Shown here one piece after another: positions 1-8,721 of a DNA stretch of 64,000 bases; the stretch's first letter is position 1; every line of letters begins with the position of its first letter. Made by a program: the position numbers and the translations under genes. Under the pieces are notes generated by a model. That model had not been told where the DNA came from, searched no databases, and worked only from the letters and a program-made list of their open reading frames with translations. Location: assembly GCF_038397745.1 (NCBI RefSeq), contig NZ_CP151636.1:806001-870000 (forward strand), read 5' to 3'. This DNA is from Microbacterium sp. LWH11-1.2. GTDB lineage: Bacteria > Actinomycetota > Actinomycetes > Actinomycetales > Microbacteriaceae.

Positions 1-34
1 TGCATGACGGCTCCGCGAGCCGACCCCGCGCCGT

Positions 35-1099
35 TCAACTGCCCTTGCCGGACTCCGCCCGGCGGCTGCCTGCTTCGAGCACGTCGCCGGCCGGGAGCTC
101 CTGGTGCCCGCCGAACTGCAGTCGCATGGCCGACAGCACCTGGTTGGCGAAGCGGTCCTCGTCGCGCGACGCGAAGCGCTCGAAGAGGGATGCCGCGAGC
201 ACGGGGACCGGAACGCCCACGTCGACCGCTGCCTTGACCGTCCATCGCCCCTCTCCGGAGTCCGACACGCGCCCGGCGAGGCCGTCGAGCGTCGGGTTCT
301 GGTTCAGCGCCGCCGCCGTCAGGTCGAGCAGCCACGACGACACCACGGATCCGCGACGCCAGAGCTCGGAGACCTTCGCGGTGTCGATCGGGAACTGGTA
401 GAACTCGGGCTCCTCGAGCGGGGCGATCTCGGCGGAATGCTGAGCCTCGCGGATGCCGGCATCCGCGTTCTCGAGGAGATTGAGCCCCTCGGCGAGCGCG
501 GCCATGATCCCGTACTCGATGCCGTTGTGCACCATCTTCACGAAGTGCCCGGCCCCCGAGGGGCCGCAGTGCAGGAAGCCCTGCTCCTCCGGAGCGAACT
601 CGCCGGTGCGGCCGGGCGTGCGCTCGATCTCACCCGGACCCGGCGCGATCGTGCGGAAGATCGGCTCGAGGCGCTGCACCGCGGCATCCGGCCCGCCGAC
701 CATCAGGCAGTAGCCGCGCTCCAGCCCGAAGACGCCGCCGCTGGTGCCGACGTCGATGTAGTCGATGCCGCTCTCGCGGAACGCGGCCGCGCGACGCACG
801 TCGTCGCGGTAGTTCGAGTTGCCGCCGTCGATGAGGGCGTCGCCGGGTTCGAGCACCGCGGCCACCTCGTCGGCCACCTGGCCGGTGAGCGAGGCGGGCA
901 CCATCATCCAGACGGCACGCGGCACCTGCAGCTTCGACACCAGGTCGGGGATGCTGTCGGCGCCGACGGCCCCCTCGGCGACCAGCGCCTGCACGGCATC
1001 CGCGTTCACGTCGTAGACGACGCAGTCGTGGCCTGCGCGCATCAGCCTGCGAACGATGTTCGCACCCATCCGTCCGAGTCCGATCATCGCCAGCTGCAT
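35..1099 (-). CDS. gnd: 6-phosphogluconate dehydrogenase, decarboxylating (YqeC-like)
   Basis: Oxidises and decarboxylates 6-phosphogluconate to ribulose 5-phosphate in the cytosolic pentose phosphate pathway. The 354-residue product opens with the NAD(P)-binding GLGRMG (7-12) and carries [10 protein letters not shown] (91-100), the substrate motif GTSGGVFG (118-125) and the catalytic Lys188/Asn192 in [13 protein letters not shown]. The length fits the short YqeC-type rather than the ~470-residue dimeric enzyme. The ATG at 1099 is chosen because GGAGGGG lies just upstream; an in-frame ATG 14 codons earlier lacks a site. It is divergent from the kinase gene. A gluconokinase gene about 22 kb away could supply the substrate. 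Confidence 0.9.
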   Translation of the reverse strand: MQLAMIGLGRMGANIVRRLMRAGHDCVVYDVNADAVQALVAEGAVGADSIPDLVSKLQVPRAVWMMVPASLTGQVADEVAAVLEPGDALIDGGNSNYRDDVRRAAAFRESGIDYIDVGTSGGVFGLERGYCLMVGGPDAAVQRLEPIFRTIAPGPGEIERTPGRTGEFAPEEQGFLHCGPSGAGHFVKMVHNGIEYGIMAALAEGLNLLENADAGIREAQHSAEIAPLEEPEFYQFPIDTAKVSELWRRGSVVSSWLLDLTAAALNQNPTLDGLAGRVSDSGEGRWTVKAAVDVGVPVPVLAASLFERFASRDEDRFANQVLSAMRLQFGGHQELPAGDVLEAGSRRAESGKGS

Positions 1100-1302
1100 G
1101 GGATTCCCCTCCGAGTACGTGTGCGATCGTCGGCGCGCCATGCGCGCCTGGTGGCGATGCTACGCCTCCGCGGTGTCGGCATCCGGTCGGGATCGGCTCT
1201 CACCCACTGTTTTCGCGGCGCGTCAAGGCAGGAGATGCCCAGGATGGCGCGGGATACTGTCAGTGGAATACAAGACCCGGATGCCGGAACGAGGAGTGCG
1301 TG

Positions 1303-2175
1303 ATGACGCTGGAGGTTCTCTCTCCTTCGTCCGCCCTGCTCGACGGACGCTATGTCCTGCAGGATCGGGTCGGACAGGGCGGCACTGCCACCGTCTATCG
1401 CGCCGAGGACACCTACGTCGGACGGACCGTCGCGATCAAGATGCTCCACCGTGGCGAGGGTGCGCTGCGCAACGCCGATCGCGCGCGGACCGAGGAGGCC
1501 CTTCTCGCCTCGCTGAGCCACCCCTCTCTCGTCGCGCTGTTCGACGCGCAGCTGCGGCGACGGCGTCCGCAGTACCTGGTCATGGAGTTCGTGGACGGTC
1601 CGACCCTCGCCGAACGCATGGCTGCGGGACCGGTGCCCGCCCGCCAGCTCGCGCACCTGACGCGCGATCTCGCCGAGGGCCTGGCCGCGGTGCACGCCGC
1701 CGGCATCGTCCACCGCGACGTGAAGCCCTCGAACGTGCTCCTCGCGCCCCGTCGCACCCGCCGCGGAGGACAGTGGGCCGCGAAGCTCGCCGACTTCGGC
1801 ATCGCCTGCGAGCTCGACGATGCGCGGATGACCTCGTCGGGACACGTGCTCGGCACACTCACCTACATGGCGCCGGAGCAGCTGCGCGATGCCGACCCCG
1901 GCACCGCGGTCGACATCTTCGCCCTCGGGCTCGTCATGCTCGAAGCTCTCACCGGTGAGGCCGGATACGCCGCGCTCGGGACGGGCCGCGTCGCCGCGAT
2001 CCGACGCCTGACCACGAAGCCGTTCATCCCGGCTTCGGTCGATCCCGACTGGCGACGGCTGCTCGAGCACATGACGCGCCTCGACCCGCGCGAGCGCCCC
2101 ACAGCCGTCGAGGTGGCCCGTGCCGCTCGCGCCCTGGTGCGCGGGGACCGGCGCGTGGAGCTCAACGCCGCCTGA
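1303..2175 (+). CDS. Soluble serine/threonine protein kinase
   Basis: A Hanks-type kinase of 290 residues made of the catalytic domain only. Visible motifs are the glycine loop GQGGTA (24-29), Lys46 in VAIK, the catalytic HRD (137-139) followed by KPSN, DFG (164-166) and the APE of the activation segment (190-192). No transmembrane helix or PASTA repeats follow, unlike PknB of the division cluster, so it should be cytosolic. ATG 1303 is preferred (GAGGAG at 1291-1296, spacing 6); GTG 1300 is the in-frame alternative. Its end overlaps the convergent MFS gene by 14 bp. Substrates are unknown. Confidence 0.88.
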   Translation: MTLEVLSPSSALLDGRYVLQDRVGQGGTATVYRAEDTYVGRTVAIKMLHRGEGALRNADRARTEEALLASLSHPSLVALFDAQLRRRRPQYLVMEFVDGPTLAERMAAGPVPARQLAHLTRDLAEGLAAVHAAGIVHRDVKPSNVLLAPRRTRRGGQWAAKLADFGIACELDDARMTSSGHVLGTLTYMAPEQLRDADPGTAVDIFALGLVMLEALTGEAGYAALGTGRVAAIRRLTTKPFIPASVDPDWRRLLEHMTRLDPRERPTAVEVARAARALVRGDRRVELNAA

Positions 2176-3382
2176 CCCCTGCGGATCCTGCCTCGACAGG
2201 TCGTCCCGACGCCGCGGGAGCCTGCAGGAAGCTCGTCCCCCACGCGACCACGATCGCCACGACCGCGATGCCCATCCCGACGATCACCGCGAACGCCACT
2301 CCCCACTGCTCAAGTGCGATCCCGCCGGCGAGAGATCCGAAGGCGATCCCGACGTTCACCGCGGACGCCGGGAGGGACGCAGCGAGGGGCGCCCCGGGAC
2401 CGGCGAGAGCCACGACGCGATGCTGGATCGACGGGGCTGTGCCCATCCCCAGCATCCCGATCCCGAGCACGGAGAGTCCCACGATCCACGGGTTTCCGCC
2501 GAACAGCAGCAGGGCGCCCAACGAGATCAGCACACCGAGGGCCCCGACGATCAGCATCCGTGCGGCGTTCGCATCGGCGAAACGCCCGCCGATCGCCGAT
2601 CCGAGAGTGGTCGAGATCCCGTAGACGAGCAGGTAGACCGTGACGAGCGGGCCGGTGAGTCCGGTCAACTCGGCGAGGAACGGAACGAGATACGTGATCG
2701 CCGCGAGCATCGCCGCGAAGGTGAGGAAACTCACGCTCAGCACGGCGAGCACACGGGGAGCGAAGGCATGCCGCGCCTGTCCGACGGCGCCGCTGCCCGC
2801 GTCCGTCGGGACCGACGGCAGCACGACGAACAGCACGACGAGCACCGCGGCCGCGACGATGACGACCGCGACGAACGATCCTCTCCAGCCGACCGACTGC
2901 CCGAGCAGGGTCCCGATCGGAAGGCCGAGCGCGCTCGATGTCGCGAACCCCGAGATGACCACCGACATCGCGCGGCCGGTGCGCTCCGGCGGCACGATCG
3001 ACGTGGCAGTCACCATCGCCGCGGCGATGAACAGGCCCTGCGCGGCACCGATCACGACGCGTGCGACGAGGAACATCGGGTAGTCCGCGAACAGCGCGGG
3101 CAGCAGATTCGCCGCCAGGAAGACGGATGCCGTCGCCAGCAGCACCTGCCGCCGGTCGAAGCGCGTGGTGAGGAAGGTGAGCAGTGGCCCACCGATCGCG
3201 AGCCCGAGCGCATTGGCGGTCACGAGCGCTCCCGCAGCAGCGAGCGAGACCGACAGATCGGCGGCGATGAGGTCGATCATCCCGACGACGAGCATCTCGG
3301 CGCAGCCCATGACGAATGCTCCGGCGAACAGCGCCGCCAATACGGCTGCCGGGCGGACGCGCTTCCGGGTGGTCGCGATCAT
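2162..3382 (-). CDS. MFS transporter, DHA1-like drug/sugar efflux
   Basis: A 406-residue, roughly 12-helix major facilitator of the AraJ/chloramphenicol-exporter type. An acidic residue lies in the first helix (GCAEML), typical of drug:H+ antiporters, and a basic signature (TRFDRRQVL) follows helix 2. The start at 3382 has a GGAGAG site; the longer open frame upstream is non-coding operator sequence. The promoter is flanked by two 18-bp inverted repeats (3400-3417, 3433-3450), so the gene should be repressor-controlled, but no intact regulator lies next to it. The substrate cannot be told from sequence. Confidence 0.85.
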   Translation of the reverse strand: MIATTRKRVRPAAVLAALFAGAFVMGCAEMLVVGMIDLIAADLSVSLAAAGALVTANALGLAIGGPLLTFLTTRFDRRQVLLATASVFLAANLLPALFADYPMFLVARVVIGAAQGLFIAAAMVTATSIVPPERTGRAMSVVISGFATSSALGLPIGTLLGQSVGWRGSFVAVVIVAAAVLVVLFVVLPSVPTDAGSGAVGQARHAFAPRVLAVLSVSFLTFAAMLAAITYLVPFLAELTGLTGPLVTVYLLVYGISTTLGSAIGGRFADANAARMLIVGALGVLISLGALLLFGGNPWIVGLSVLGIGMLGMGTAPSIQHRVVALAGPGAPLAASLPASAVNVGIAFGSLAGGIALEQWGVAFAVIVGMGIAVVAIVVAWGTSFLQAPAASGRPVEAGSAGVRRR

Positions 3383-3399
3383 GATCTCTCCTCGCTGTC

Positions 3400-3450
3400 T
3401 GCAACTCCACAGTTGCACAAAGAGTGACCTAGTGCAACCCCCAAGTTGCA
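3400..3450 (-). promoter_or_regulatory. Promoter with twin TGCAAC-N6-GTTGCA operators for the MFS gene
   Basis: Two 18-bp inverted repeats of the form TGCAAC-N6-GTTGCA lie at 3400-3417 and 3433-3450, starting 33 bp apart (about three helical turns). On the minus strand a -35-like TTGCAC (complement of 3432-3437) falls in the distal repeat, and 17 bp on an AACTGT -10-like box (3409-3414) falls in the proximal one, so a bound dimer would cover both promoter boxes. The repeats are seen; the repressor is inferred and is not encoded next door. Confidence 0.6.
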
Positions 3451-3459
3451 GTTTGATGC

Positions 3460-3675
3460 TCCGGCGACGTCGAAGCCGGCGAGCGGCTCGACGATCTCGG
3501 CACCGTCGGCGAGGCCATCCCAGGAGCGCGTGAGCTCGTCGAGCGACTCGGCTCGCGCCGACTGGAAGAACGTGCGGTCGGTGACCGTGGTGTCGTTCTC
3601 GCGTCGGGTCGAGCCGGCGGTGGCGGCGGCATCCGGATCGTCGGCCCGGAGGAGCTGCGTGCGGCCACCTCGGCT
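3460..3675 (-). pseudogene. Decayed fragment of a PhnB-like VOC protein
   Basis: A minus-strand frame with near-perfect G/C third positions encodes a stretch resembling the C-terminal half of PhnB-like VOC proteins (DRTFFQSARAESLDELTRSW, then DGLADGAEIVEPLAG). The match breaks off where the operator region of the MFS gene begins, so the last beta-strand and the usual end DRFGVxW are missing. No plausible start lies upstream. A plus-strand frame over 3457-3714 ends in a regulator-like VGPEELRAATSALASRF but has no start codon. The stretch looks like the junction of a deletion. Confidence 0.4.
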
Positions 3676-3727
3676 CTGGCCTCCCGTTTCGCCGCGGCAT
3701 CCAGCTACGCCTGACCGGGCGGGCGGT

Positions 3728-3825
3728 GTGCACGATTCAGTAAGAATGCGCTCGAAGCGCGAGCACCGTCGCGGATTCACTCGGAAGCCGGTTCTCGCCG
3801 CGGAGATTTTTGCTGAATTGTGCAC
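3728..3825. repeat. GTGCAC-ended inverted repeat element, copy 1
   Basis: The ends 3728-3742 (GTGCACGATTCAGTA) and 3811-3825 (TGCTGAATTGTGCAC) are inverted copies matching at 13 of 15 positions around a 68-bp middle. A second element with the same ends lies at 62425-62510 inside a gene. It sits just upstream of the purL promoter. Size, ends and scatter resemble a REP- or MITE-like element; no transposase is near. Confidence 0.6.
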
Positions 3826-3925
3826 GCGGTGGGACCCGCGTCCGGTCCCACACGCCCCGAATCCGGCCGCACCCGACCGCCGGTAGACTGGAACCGCCCC
3901 GCCGGCCCCTTCCTTTGGAGTGCGC

Positions 3926-6262
3926 GTGACCACCGCCCCTGCACCTGTCCACAAGCACGTCCCCGACTCCGTCGAGAACGCGATCGCGACGCCCGAGAAG
4001 GAGCAGCCGTACGGCGCCCTCGGCCTCAAGGATGACGAGTACGCGCGCATCAAGGAGATCCTCGGCCGCCGCCCCACATCGGGCGAGCTGGCGATGTACT
4101 CCGTCATGTGGTCGGAGCACTGCTCCTACAAGTCGTCGAAGAACTACCTGCGCCGCTTCGGCCAGAAGGTCTCCGACGAGATGAAGGAACGCCTCATGGT
4201 CGGCATGGGCCAGAACGCGGGCGTCATCGACGTCGGCGAGGGCTGGGCCGTCACCTTCAAGGCCGAGAGCCACAACCACCCCAGCTTCATCGAGCCCTTC
4301 CAGGGTGCGGCAACCGGCGTCGGCGGCATCGTCCGCGACATCATCTCGATGGGCGCCCGCCCGGTCGCGGTCATGGACGCCCTCCGCTTCGGCGCGATCG
4401 ACCACCCCGACACCGCCCGCGTCGTGCACGGCGTGACGAGCGGCATCAGCTTCTACGGCAACTGCCTGGGACTGCCGAACATCGGCGGCGAGACCGTCTT
4501 CGACTCGGTCTACCAGGCCAACCCGCTCGTGAACGCGCTCGCGGTGGGCGTGCTCCGCCACGAAGACCTCAAGCTCGCCAACGCGACCGGCGTCGGCAAC
4601 AAGGTGGTGCTCTTCGGCGCCCGCACGGGTGGCGACGGCATCGGCGGCGCCAGCATCCTGGCATCCGACTCGTTCGACTCCACCGGCCCGACCAAGCGTC
4701 CCGCAGTGCAGGTCGGCGACCCGTTCGCCGAGAAGGTGCTCATCGAGTGCTGCCTCGAGCTGTACCGCGGCGAGCTCGTCGAGGCGATCCAGGACCTCGG
4801 CGCGGCAGGCATCTCCTGCGCGACCAGCGAGCTGGCCGCCAACGGCAACAGCGGCATGAAGGTCTCGCTCGACAACGTGCTGCTGCGTGACCCCACGCTC
4901 ACCGCTGAGGAGATCCTCATGTCGGAGTCGCAGGAGCGCATGATGGCGATCGTCGCGCCCGAGAAGCTCGACGCCTTCCTCGAGGTCGTGAACAAGTGGG
5001 AGGTCGAGACCTCCGTGCTCGGCGAGGTCACCGGCGACGGACGCCTCATCATCGACTGGCAGGGCGAGCGCATCGTCGATGTCGACCCCTCGACCGTCGC
5101 GGTCGACGGCCCGGTCTACGACCGCCCGGTCGCGTACCCGACGTGGATCGACGCGCTGCAGGCGGATGCCGCGGAGAACCTGCCCCGCTCCAACGACCCG
5201 GAGGTGCTGCGCGAGCAGTTCCTGAACCTGGTCGCGTCGCCGAACCTGGCCGACACGAGCTGGATCACCAACCAGTACGACTACTACGTGCTCGGCAACA
5301 CCGCTCTCAGCTTCCCCGATGACGCCGGCATGATCCGCGTCGACGAGGAGTCCGGCCTCGGGTTCGCGATCTCCACCGACGCGAACGGCCGCTACTGCCA
5401 GCTCGACCCGTACGCCGGCGCGCAGCTCGCGCTGGCCGAGGCGTACCGCAACGTCGCCGTCACCGGCGCGGTGCCCACCGCCATCACCGACTGCCTGAAC
5501 TTCGGATCCCCGGAGAACCCCGAGGTCATGTGGCAGTTCGGTCAGACGGTCGACGGCCTCGCCGACGGATGCTACGAGCTCGGCACCCCGGTCACCGGAG
5601 GCAACGTCTCGTTCTACAACCAGACCGGCGACGTGCCGATCCACCCGACCCCGCTCGTCGGCGTGCTCGGCATCATCGACGACGTCTCGCGCCGCATCCC
5701 CTCGGGGTGGCAGGACATCGGTCAGAACATCTACCTGCTCGGCACGACCTCGACCGAGCTCTCCGGTTCGGCCTGGGCCGACGTCGTGCACCAGCACCTC
5801 GGCGGACTGCCCCCGAAGGTCGATCTCGCGGGCGAGAAGCGCCTCGCCGGCCTGCTGTCGGCTGCCCGCGACGAATGGCTGATCTCCTCGGCGCACGACG
5901 TCTCCGAGGGCGGCCTCGGCCAGGCCCTCGCCGAGGGCGTCTCGCGCTTCGGCGTCGGCGCCCGCGTCTGGCTCAACGAGATCATCGAGAGCTGTGGTGT
6001 GGATGCCGCGTCGGCGCTGTTCTCGGAGTCGACCGGCCGCGTCATCGTGACGGTGCCCCGCGAGGACGACGTGAAGTTCCGCGGCCTGTGCGAGGGTCGC
6101 AACTACCCGGTGCTGCGCATCGGCGTGACCGACAGCGAGCCGCAGCTCGAGGTGCAGGACGTCTTCACGGTCTCGGTCGACGAGCTGCGCGAGCGCTCGA
6201 AGGCCACGCTGCCGTCGTACTTCGGCCCGACCGTCGCGGAGCCGGCCGACGCCGGTCGTTGA
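3926..6262 (+). CDS. purL: Phosphoribosylformylglycinamidine synthase subunit PurL
   Basis: The 778-residue small-type PurL makes formylglycinamidine ribonucleotide from FGAR, ATP and ammonia in purine synthesis, working with separate PurQ and PurS, which are not in this window. The active-site [11 protein letters not shown] (His65) and the repeated AIRS-synthetase-like halves (AESHNHPSF; later [10 protein letters not shown]) are present, and length fits the Gram-positive form. GTG 3926 is chosen because GGAG at 3917-3920 gives spacing 5; GTG 3920 would overlap the site. A TAGACT box at 3884-3889 may be the -10. An inverted repeat GTGGGACC/GGTCCCAC (3829-3851) lies upstream of it. Confidence 0.96.
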   Translation: MTTAPAPVHKHVPDSVENAIATPEKEQPYGALGLKDDEYARIKEILGRRPTSGELAMYSVMWSEHCSYKSSKNYLRRFGQKVSDEMKERLMVGMGQNAGVIDVGEGWAVTFKAESHNHPSFIEPFQGAATGVGGIVRDIISMGARPVAVMDALRFGAIDHPDTARVVHGVTSGISFYGNCLGLPNIGGETVFDSVYQANPLVNALAVGVLRHEDLKLANATGVGNKVVLFGARTGGDGIGGASILASDSFDSTGPTKRPAVQVGDPFAEKVLIECCLELYRGELVEAIQDLGAAGISCATSELAANGNSGMKVSLDNVLLRDPTLTAEEILMSESQERMMAIVAPEKLDAFLEVVNKWEVETSVLGEVTGDGRLIIDWQGERIVDVDPSTVAVDGPVYDRPVAYPTWIDALQADAAENLPRSNDPEVLREQFLNLVASPNLADTSWITNQYDYYVLGNTALSFPDDAGMIRVDEESGLGFAISTDANGRYCQLDPYAGAQLALAEAYRNVAVTGAVPTAITDCLNFGSPENPEVMWQFGQTVDGLADGCYELGTPVTGGNVSFYNQTGDVPIHPTPLVGVLGIIDDVSRRIPSGWQDIGQNIYLLGTTSTELSGSAWADVVHQHLGGLPPKVDLAGEKRLAGLLSAARDEWLISSAHDVSEGGLGQALAEGVSRFGVGARVWLNEIIESCGVDAASALFSESTGRVIVTVPREDDVKFRGLCEGRNYPVLRIGVTDSEPQLEVQDVFTVSVDELRERSKATLPSYFGPTVAEPADAGR

Positions 6263-6285
6263 GCGACAGAGGCGAGACGAAACGC
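6254..6285 (+). repeat. GTTGAGCGA...GAGACGAAACGC dispersed element, copy 1
   Basis: This 32-bp stretch spans the last codons and stop of purL and ends at the next start codon. Near-identical stretches occur at 26314-26347 and, inverted, at 60241-60272. All three share GGTCGT(T/C)GAGCGA at one end and GAGACGAAACGC at the other, with a variable middle. Here the GGCGAGACG part may also act as the ribosome-binding site of the next gene. Confidence 0.55.
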
Positions 6286-6432
6286 ATGAGCGAACTGAGC
6301 AAGCCCGACGACGACTACGGCGACCTGGGCGAGCCGCGCAACCGCCGCATTCGGATCATCGCCTGGACGGTCATCGTCGCGCTGATCCTCGGCGGCGGCG
6401 GCGCGACCGTGCTGACGCTGATCTTCGGCTGA
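6286..6432 (+). CDS. Small single-pass membrane protein
   Basis: A 48-residue protein with a charged cytosolic N-terminus (KPDDDYGDLGEPRNRRIR) and one hydrophobic helix rich in V, I, L and G to the C-terminus. It begins 23 bp after the purL stop, inside the dispersed element that bridges the two genes, and may be co-transcribed with purL. No family was recognised. Clean codon use and a positive-inside topology support a real gene. Confidence 0.6.
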   Translation: MSELSKPDDDYGDLGEPRNRRIRIIAWTVIVALILGGGGATVLTLIFG

Positions 6433-6610
6433 CCCGCGGCTCCGCCGCACTCACCCCGGTCGCGCGGCTCGTCGACGCGCGCAGCACGACGGGTCGACTT
6501 CTCGTCCACAGCGAGCCGCTGAACGACCTTCTTCACCGAACGCGGCGAAGGGCGCCGGAATGGGAGACCCCCCTCGGAGGATGCAGAGCATCACGAGCAA
6601 AGGGGACCCC

Positions 6611-7333
6611 ATGACCGAAGCGAAACTGGACCTGATCGCCCAGCTGCTGGCGAAGGCCGAGAGCACGACGCCCGAGGAGGCAGAGGCGCTCACCGAGCAC
6701 GCCGAGCGGCTGATGGTGAAATACGGCATCGAGCAGGCGCGCCTCGACGAGCGCCGCGCCCGATCCGGTCAGTCCGGTGAGGAGATCGTCCAGGAGCGGA
6801 TCGTCTTCACCGGGGTCTACGCGCGCGACATGCGCGAGCTCGGCACCCGGGTGGCGCTGGCGCTCGACACGGTGCGCCCGTTGCACGCCGACCAGGCGGC
6901 CGGGTCGGTCCTCTACCTCGTGGGCTACGCCTCCGACGCGCAGCAGGCGCGCGTGCTCACCGCGAGTCTCGAGGTGCAGGCGATGGTGGCGATGCGGGCG
7001 TGGTGGGCCGCGCAGCGCGACAGTTACCGGTGGGGCACGGAAGGCGACAGGCGGCGCGCGCGCAGCGGGTTCATCCGGGGGTTCGCGGCCGGCGCGGCCG
7101 AGCGCATCGACGACAGCCGGCGCCGCATCATCGAGGAATCCGGCAGCGGCACCGACCTCGTGCTCGCCTCCCGCCGCGAAAGGGTGGACGCCGTGATCGA
7201 CCGGATGCCGACCCGCCGGGCACGCGGGCGTCAGGGAGCGGATGCCGGGGCCTTTGTGCACGGGCACCGCTCGGGTCGCGAGGCGCGAACCGGCGAGCGT
7301 GCCGTGACGCCCGGCCGCGGCGTCGCACGATGA
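6611..7333 (+). CDS. DUF2786 domain-containing protein
   Basis: A 240-residue soluble protein. The N-terminal 40 residues (KLDLIAQLLAKAESTTPEEA, ending in HAERLMVKYGIEQA) match the DUF2786 helical domain, found in bacterial and phage proteins of unknown function. The rest is mixed alpha/beta with a very basic C-terminal tail. ATG 6611 follows AGGGGAC; the open frame reaches further back but has no other good start. It stands between purL and a run of small genes. Function unknown. Confidence 0.7.
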   Translation: MTEAKLDLIAQLLAKAESTTPEEAEALTEHAERLMVKYGIEQARLDERRARSGQSGEEIVQERIVFTGVYARDMRELGTRVALALDTVRPLHADQAAGSVLYLVGYASDAQQARVLTASLEVQAMVAMRAWWAAQRDSYRWGTEGDRRRARSGFIRGFAAGAAERIDDSRRRIIEESGSGTDLVLASRRERVDAVIDRMPTRRARGRQGADAGAFVHGHRSGREARTGERAVTPGRGVAR

Positions 7334-7396
7334 GCCACCGATGGGCACCGACGACTCGCACCGCGGCGTGTCGGTGCCTCTGTCTAGGGTGAGGGG

Positions 7397-7747
7397 ATGA
7401 CGGCCGACCTGCGCACACTCCTGCAGGAGCTGCGCGCGCAGGCGGCGGAACGGGTCAGCACCACGGCCGCGACCCTCGACGAACTCACGCATGATCGCGA
7501 GGGCTCGAACGACGACGACGAGCATGACCCCGAGGGCGTCACCCTGTCATCCGAATGGTCGCGTCTGACGGGTCTGGCCGAGGCCGCGGCATCCGAACTG
7601 CGGCAGGTCGACGAGGCGATCGCTCGGATGGATGCCGGAACGTACGGCGTCTGCGCGAACTGCGGTCGGCCGATCCCGCCGGCGCGCCTCGAGGTGCGGC
7701 CGTTCGCCGTCCACTGCGTCGCCTGCGCCGAGAAGCTCGGCCGCTGA
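7397..7747 (+). CDS. TraR/DksA-family C4 zinc finger protein
   Basis: The 116-residue protein has a long helical N-terminal part and a C-terminal four-cysteine zinc finger (CANCGRPIPPARLEVRP, then CVAC), the DksA/TraR signature; the family binds the RNA polymerase secondary channel. The acidic coiled-coil-tip pair of DksA is not obvious, so a direct DksA role is uncertain. TAGGGT at 7385-7390 lies exactly six bases before the ATG, which suggests a leaderless mRNA, although GAGGGG in between could act as a binding site. Confidence 0.85.
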   Translation: MTADLRTLLQELRAQAAERVSTTAATLDELTHDREGSNDDDEHDPEGVTLSSEWSRLTGLAEAAASELRQVDEAIARMDAGTYGVCANCGRPIPPARLEVRPFAVHCVACAEKLGR

Positions 7748-7771
7748 GAGCGATCGGCGTACCCTGAGGGC

Positions 7772-8110
7772 GTGAACGGAGGAGCCGTGACCATCCACCC
7801 CAGAGACGTGAGCCGCGACGAAGACATCGAGGGTCGTCTGCTCGGCTCGCCCGTGAGCATCATGCGCGAGTACATCACCACTCCGGGCCGCGGGCCTCGA
7901 CTGCACCGGCATCCGTACGCCGAGACATTCGTGATCCACCACGGCCGCGCGCTGTTCACGGTCGGCGAGGAGCAGGTCGTGGGCGTGGGCGGGCAGATCC
8001 TCGTCGTCCCCTCGCTCGTCACCCATCGCTTCGAAGTGCTCGACGGCGGCACCTACGAGGCCACCCACGTGCATGCGAGCGACCGCTTCATCACGGAGTG
8101 GCTCGAGTAG
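7772..8110 (+). CDS. Cupin-domain protein
   Basis: A 112-residue single-domain cupin. Motif 1 is visible as RLHRHPYAETFVIHHGRALF with the metal-binding HxH and Glu, and motif 2 as the segment ending in HVHAS. No catalytic role can be assigned; such small cupins are isomerases, dioxygenases or sugar sensors. Start is ambiguous. GTG 7772 follows TACCCT (7760-7765) by exactly six bases and would be leaderless. GTG 7787 has GGAGGAG upstream but only two bases of spacing. The earlier start is given. Confidence 0.78.
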   Translation: MNGGAVTIHPRDVSRDEDIEGRLLGSPVSIMREYITTPGRGPRLHRHPYAETFVIHHGRALFTVGEEQVVGVGGQILVVPSLVTHRFEVLDGGTYEATHVHASDRFITEWLE

Positions 8111-8154
8111 ATCCGGCCGAACCCGACGTCGGCGTGCGCGAGTAGCATCCCCTC

Positions 8155-8592
8155 ATGGCAATCAGACTTGAGAACGTCGGCATCGCCGTGCGCGACCTCG
8201 ACGAGACGATCTCCTTCTTCTCCGACCTCGGGCTCTCCGTGCTCGGCCGCGACGAGGTCAGCGGAGAATGGGCCGACACGGCCGTCGGCCTCGACGGCAA
8301 CCACGCCAGGATCGCGGTGCTCCAGACGCCGGACGGCCAAGGCCAGATCGAGCTCTTCGAGTACATCCACCCCGACGCGATCGAGACCGAGCCCACGCTG
8401 CCCAACGAGATCGGGATGCACCGCATCGCCTTCGCGGTCGACGACATCGACGAGTCGCTGGCGATCGCCGCCCGGCACGGCTACCACCCGCTCCGTGGCG
8501 TCGCGAACTACCAGGACGTCTACAAGCTCACGTATCTCCGCGGCCCCAGCGGCATCCTGGTGATGTTCGCGCAGGACCTCACGAAGAGCTGA
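8155..8592 (+). CDS. VOC family protein, methylmalonyl-CoA epimerase-like
   Basis: A 145-residue vicinal-oxygen-chelate protein with two beta-alpha-beta-beta-beta modules. The first starts VGIAVRDLDETISFFSDLGL, the second IAFAVDDIDESLAIAARHG. Possible metal ligands are the Glu of QIELFEY and the His of MHRIAF. Layout resembles methylmalonyl-CoA epimerase and glyoxalase I, but the substrate is unknown. TAGCAT at 8143-8148 lies exactly six bases before the ATG and there is no Shine-Dalgarno site, so the message is probably leaderless. Confidence 0.8.
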   Translation: MAIRLENVGIAVRDLDETISFFSDLGLSVLGRDEVSGEWADTAVGLDGNHARIAVLQTPDGQGQIELFEYIHPDAIETEPTLPNEIGMHRIAFAVDDIDESLAIAARHGYHPLRGVANYQDVYKLTYLRGPSGILVMFAQDLTKS

Positions 8593-8721
8593 CCATCCCG
8601 CGCCAGATCAGCTCGGTCGCTGCCCGGAGGCGCGCGACCACCACCGGCTCGCTGATCCGATCCCCGCGCACGACCAGCCGTCCCAGCGGATGGGGCGCCG
8701 CGGTCTGGCTACGATTCCTGT

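Noticed and set aside
3457..3714. Plus-strand frame ending VGPEELRAATSALASRF, WYL-regulator-like tail
   Set aside because: No start codon in the frame and weaker codon bias than the minus-strand VOC fragment over most of its length; kept only as part of the debris finding.
3829..3851. GTGGGACC/GGTCCCAC stem as purL attenuator or riboswitch
   Set aside because: It lies upstream of the likely -10 box at 3884, so it would not be in the purL mRNA, and it does not show purine riboswitch features.
3737..5896. Minus-strand 719-codon open frame opposite purL
   Set aside because: A shadow of the highly conserved purL frame in GC-rich DNA; no motif or start signal.
5530..6432. Long plus-strand frame merging the end of purL with the small membrane protein
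   Set aside because: The upstream part is a purL shadow; ATG 6286 starts the true 48-residue gene.
8579..8707. Short minus-strand frame with G/C third positions (LRAATELIWRGM) beside the DUF4304 promoter
   Set aside because: Only about 40 codons, no clear start codon and no recognisable domain; at most a remnant of a lost gene.
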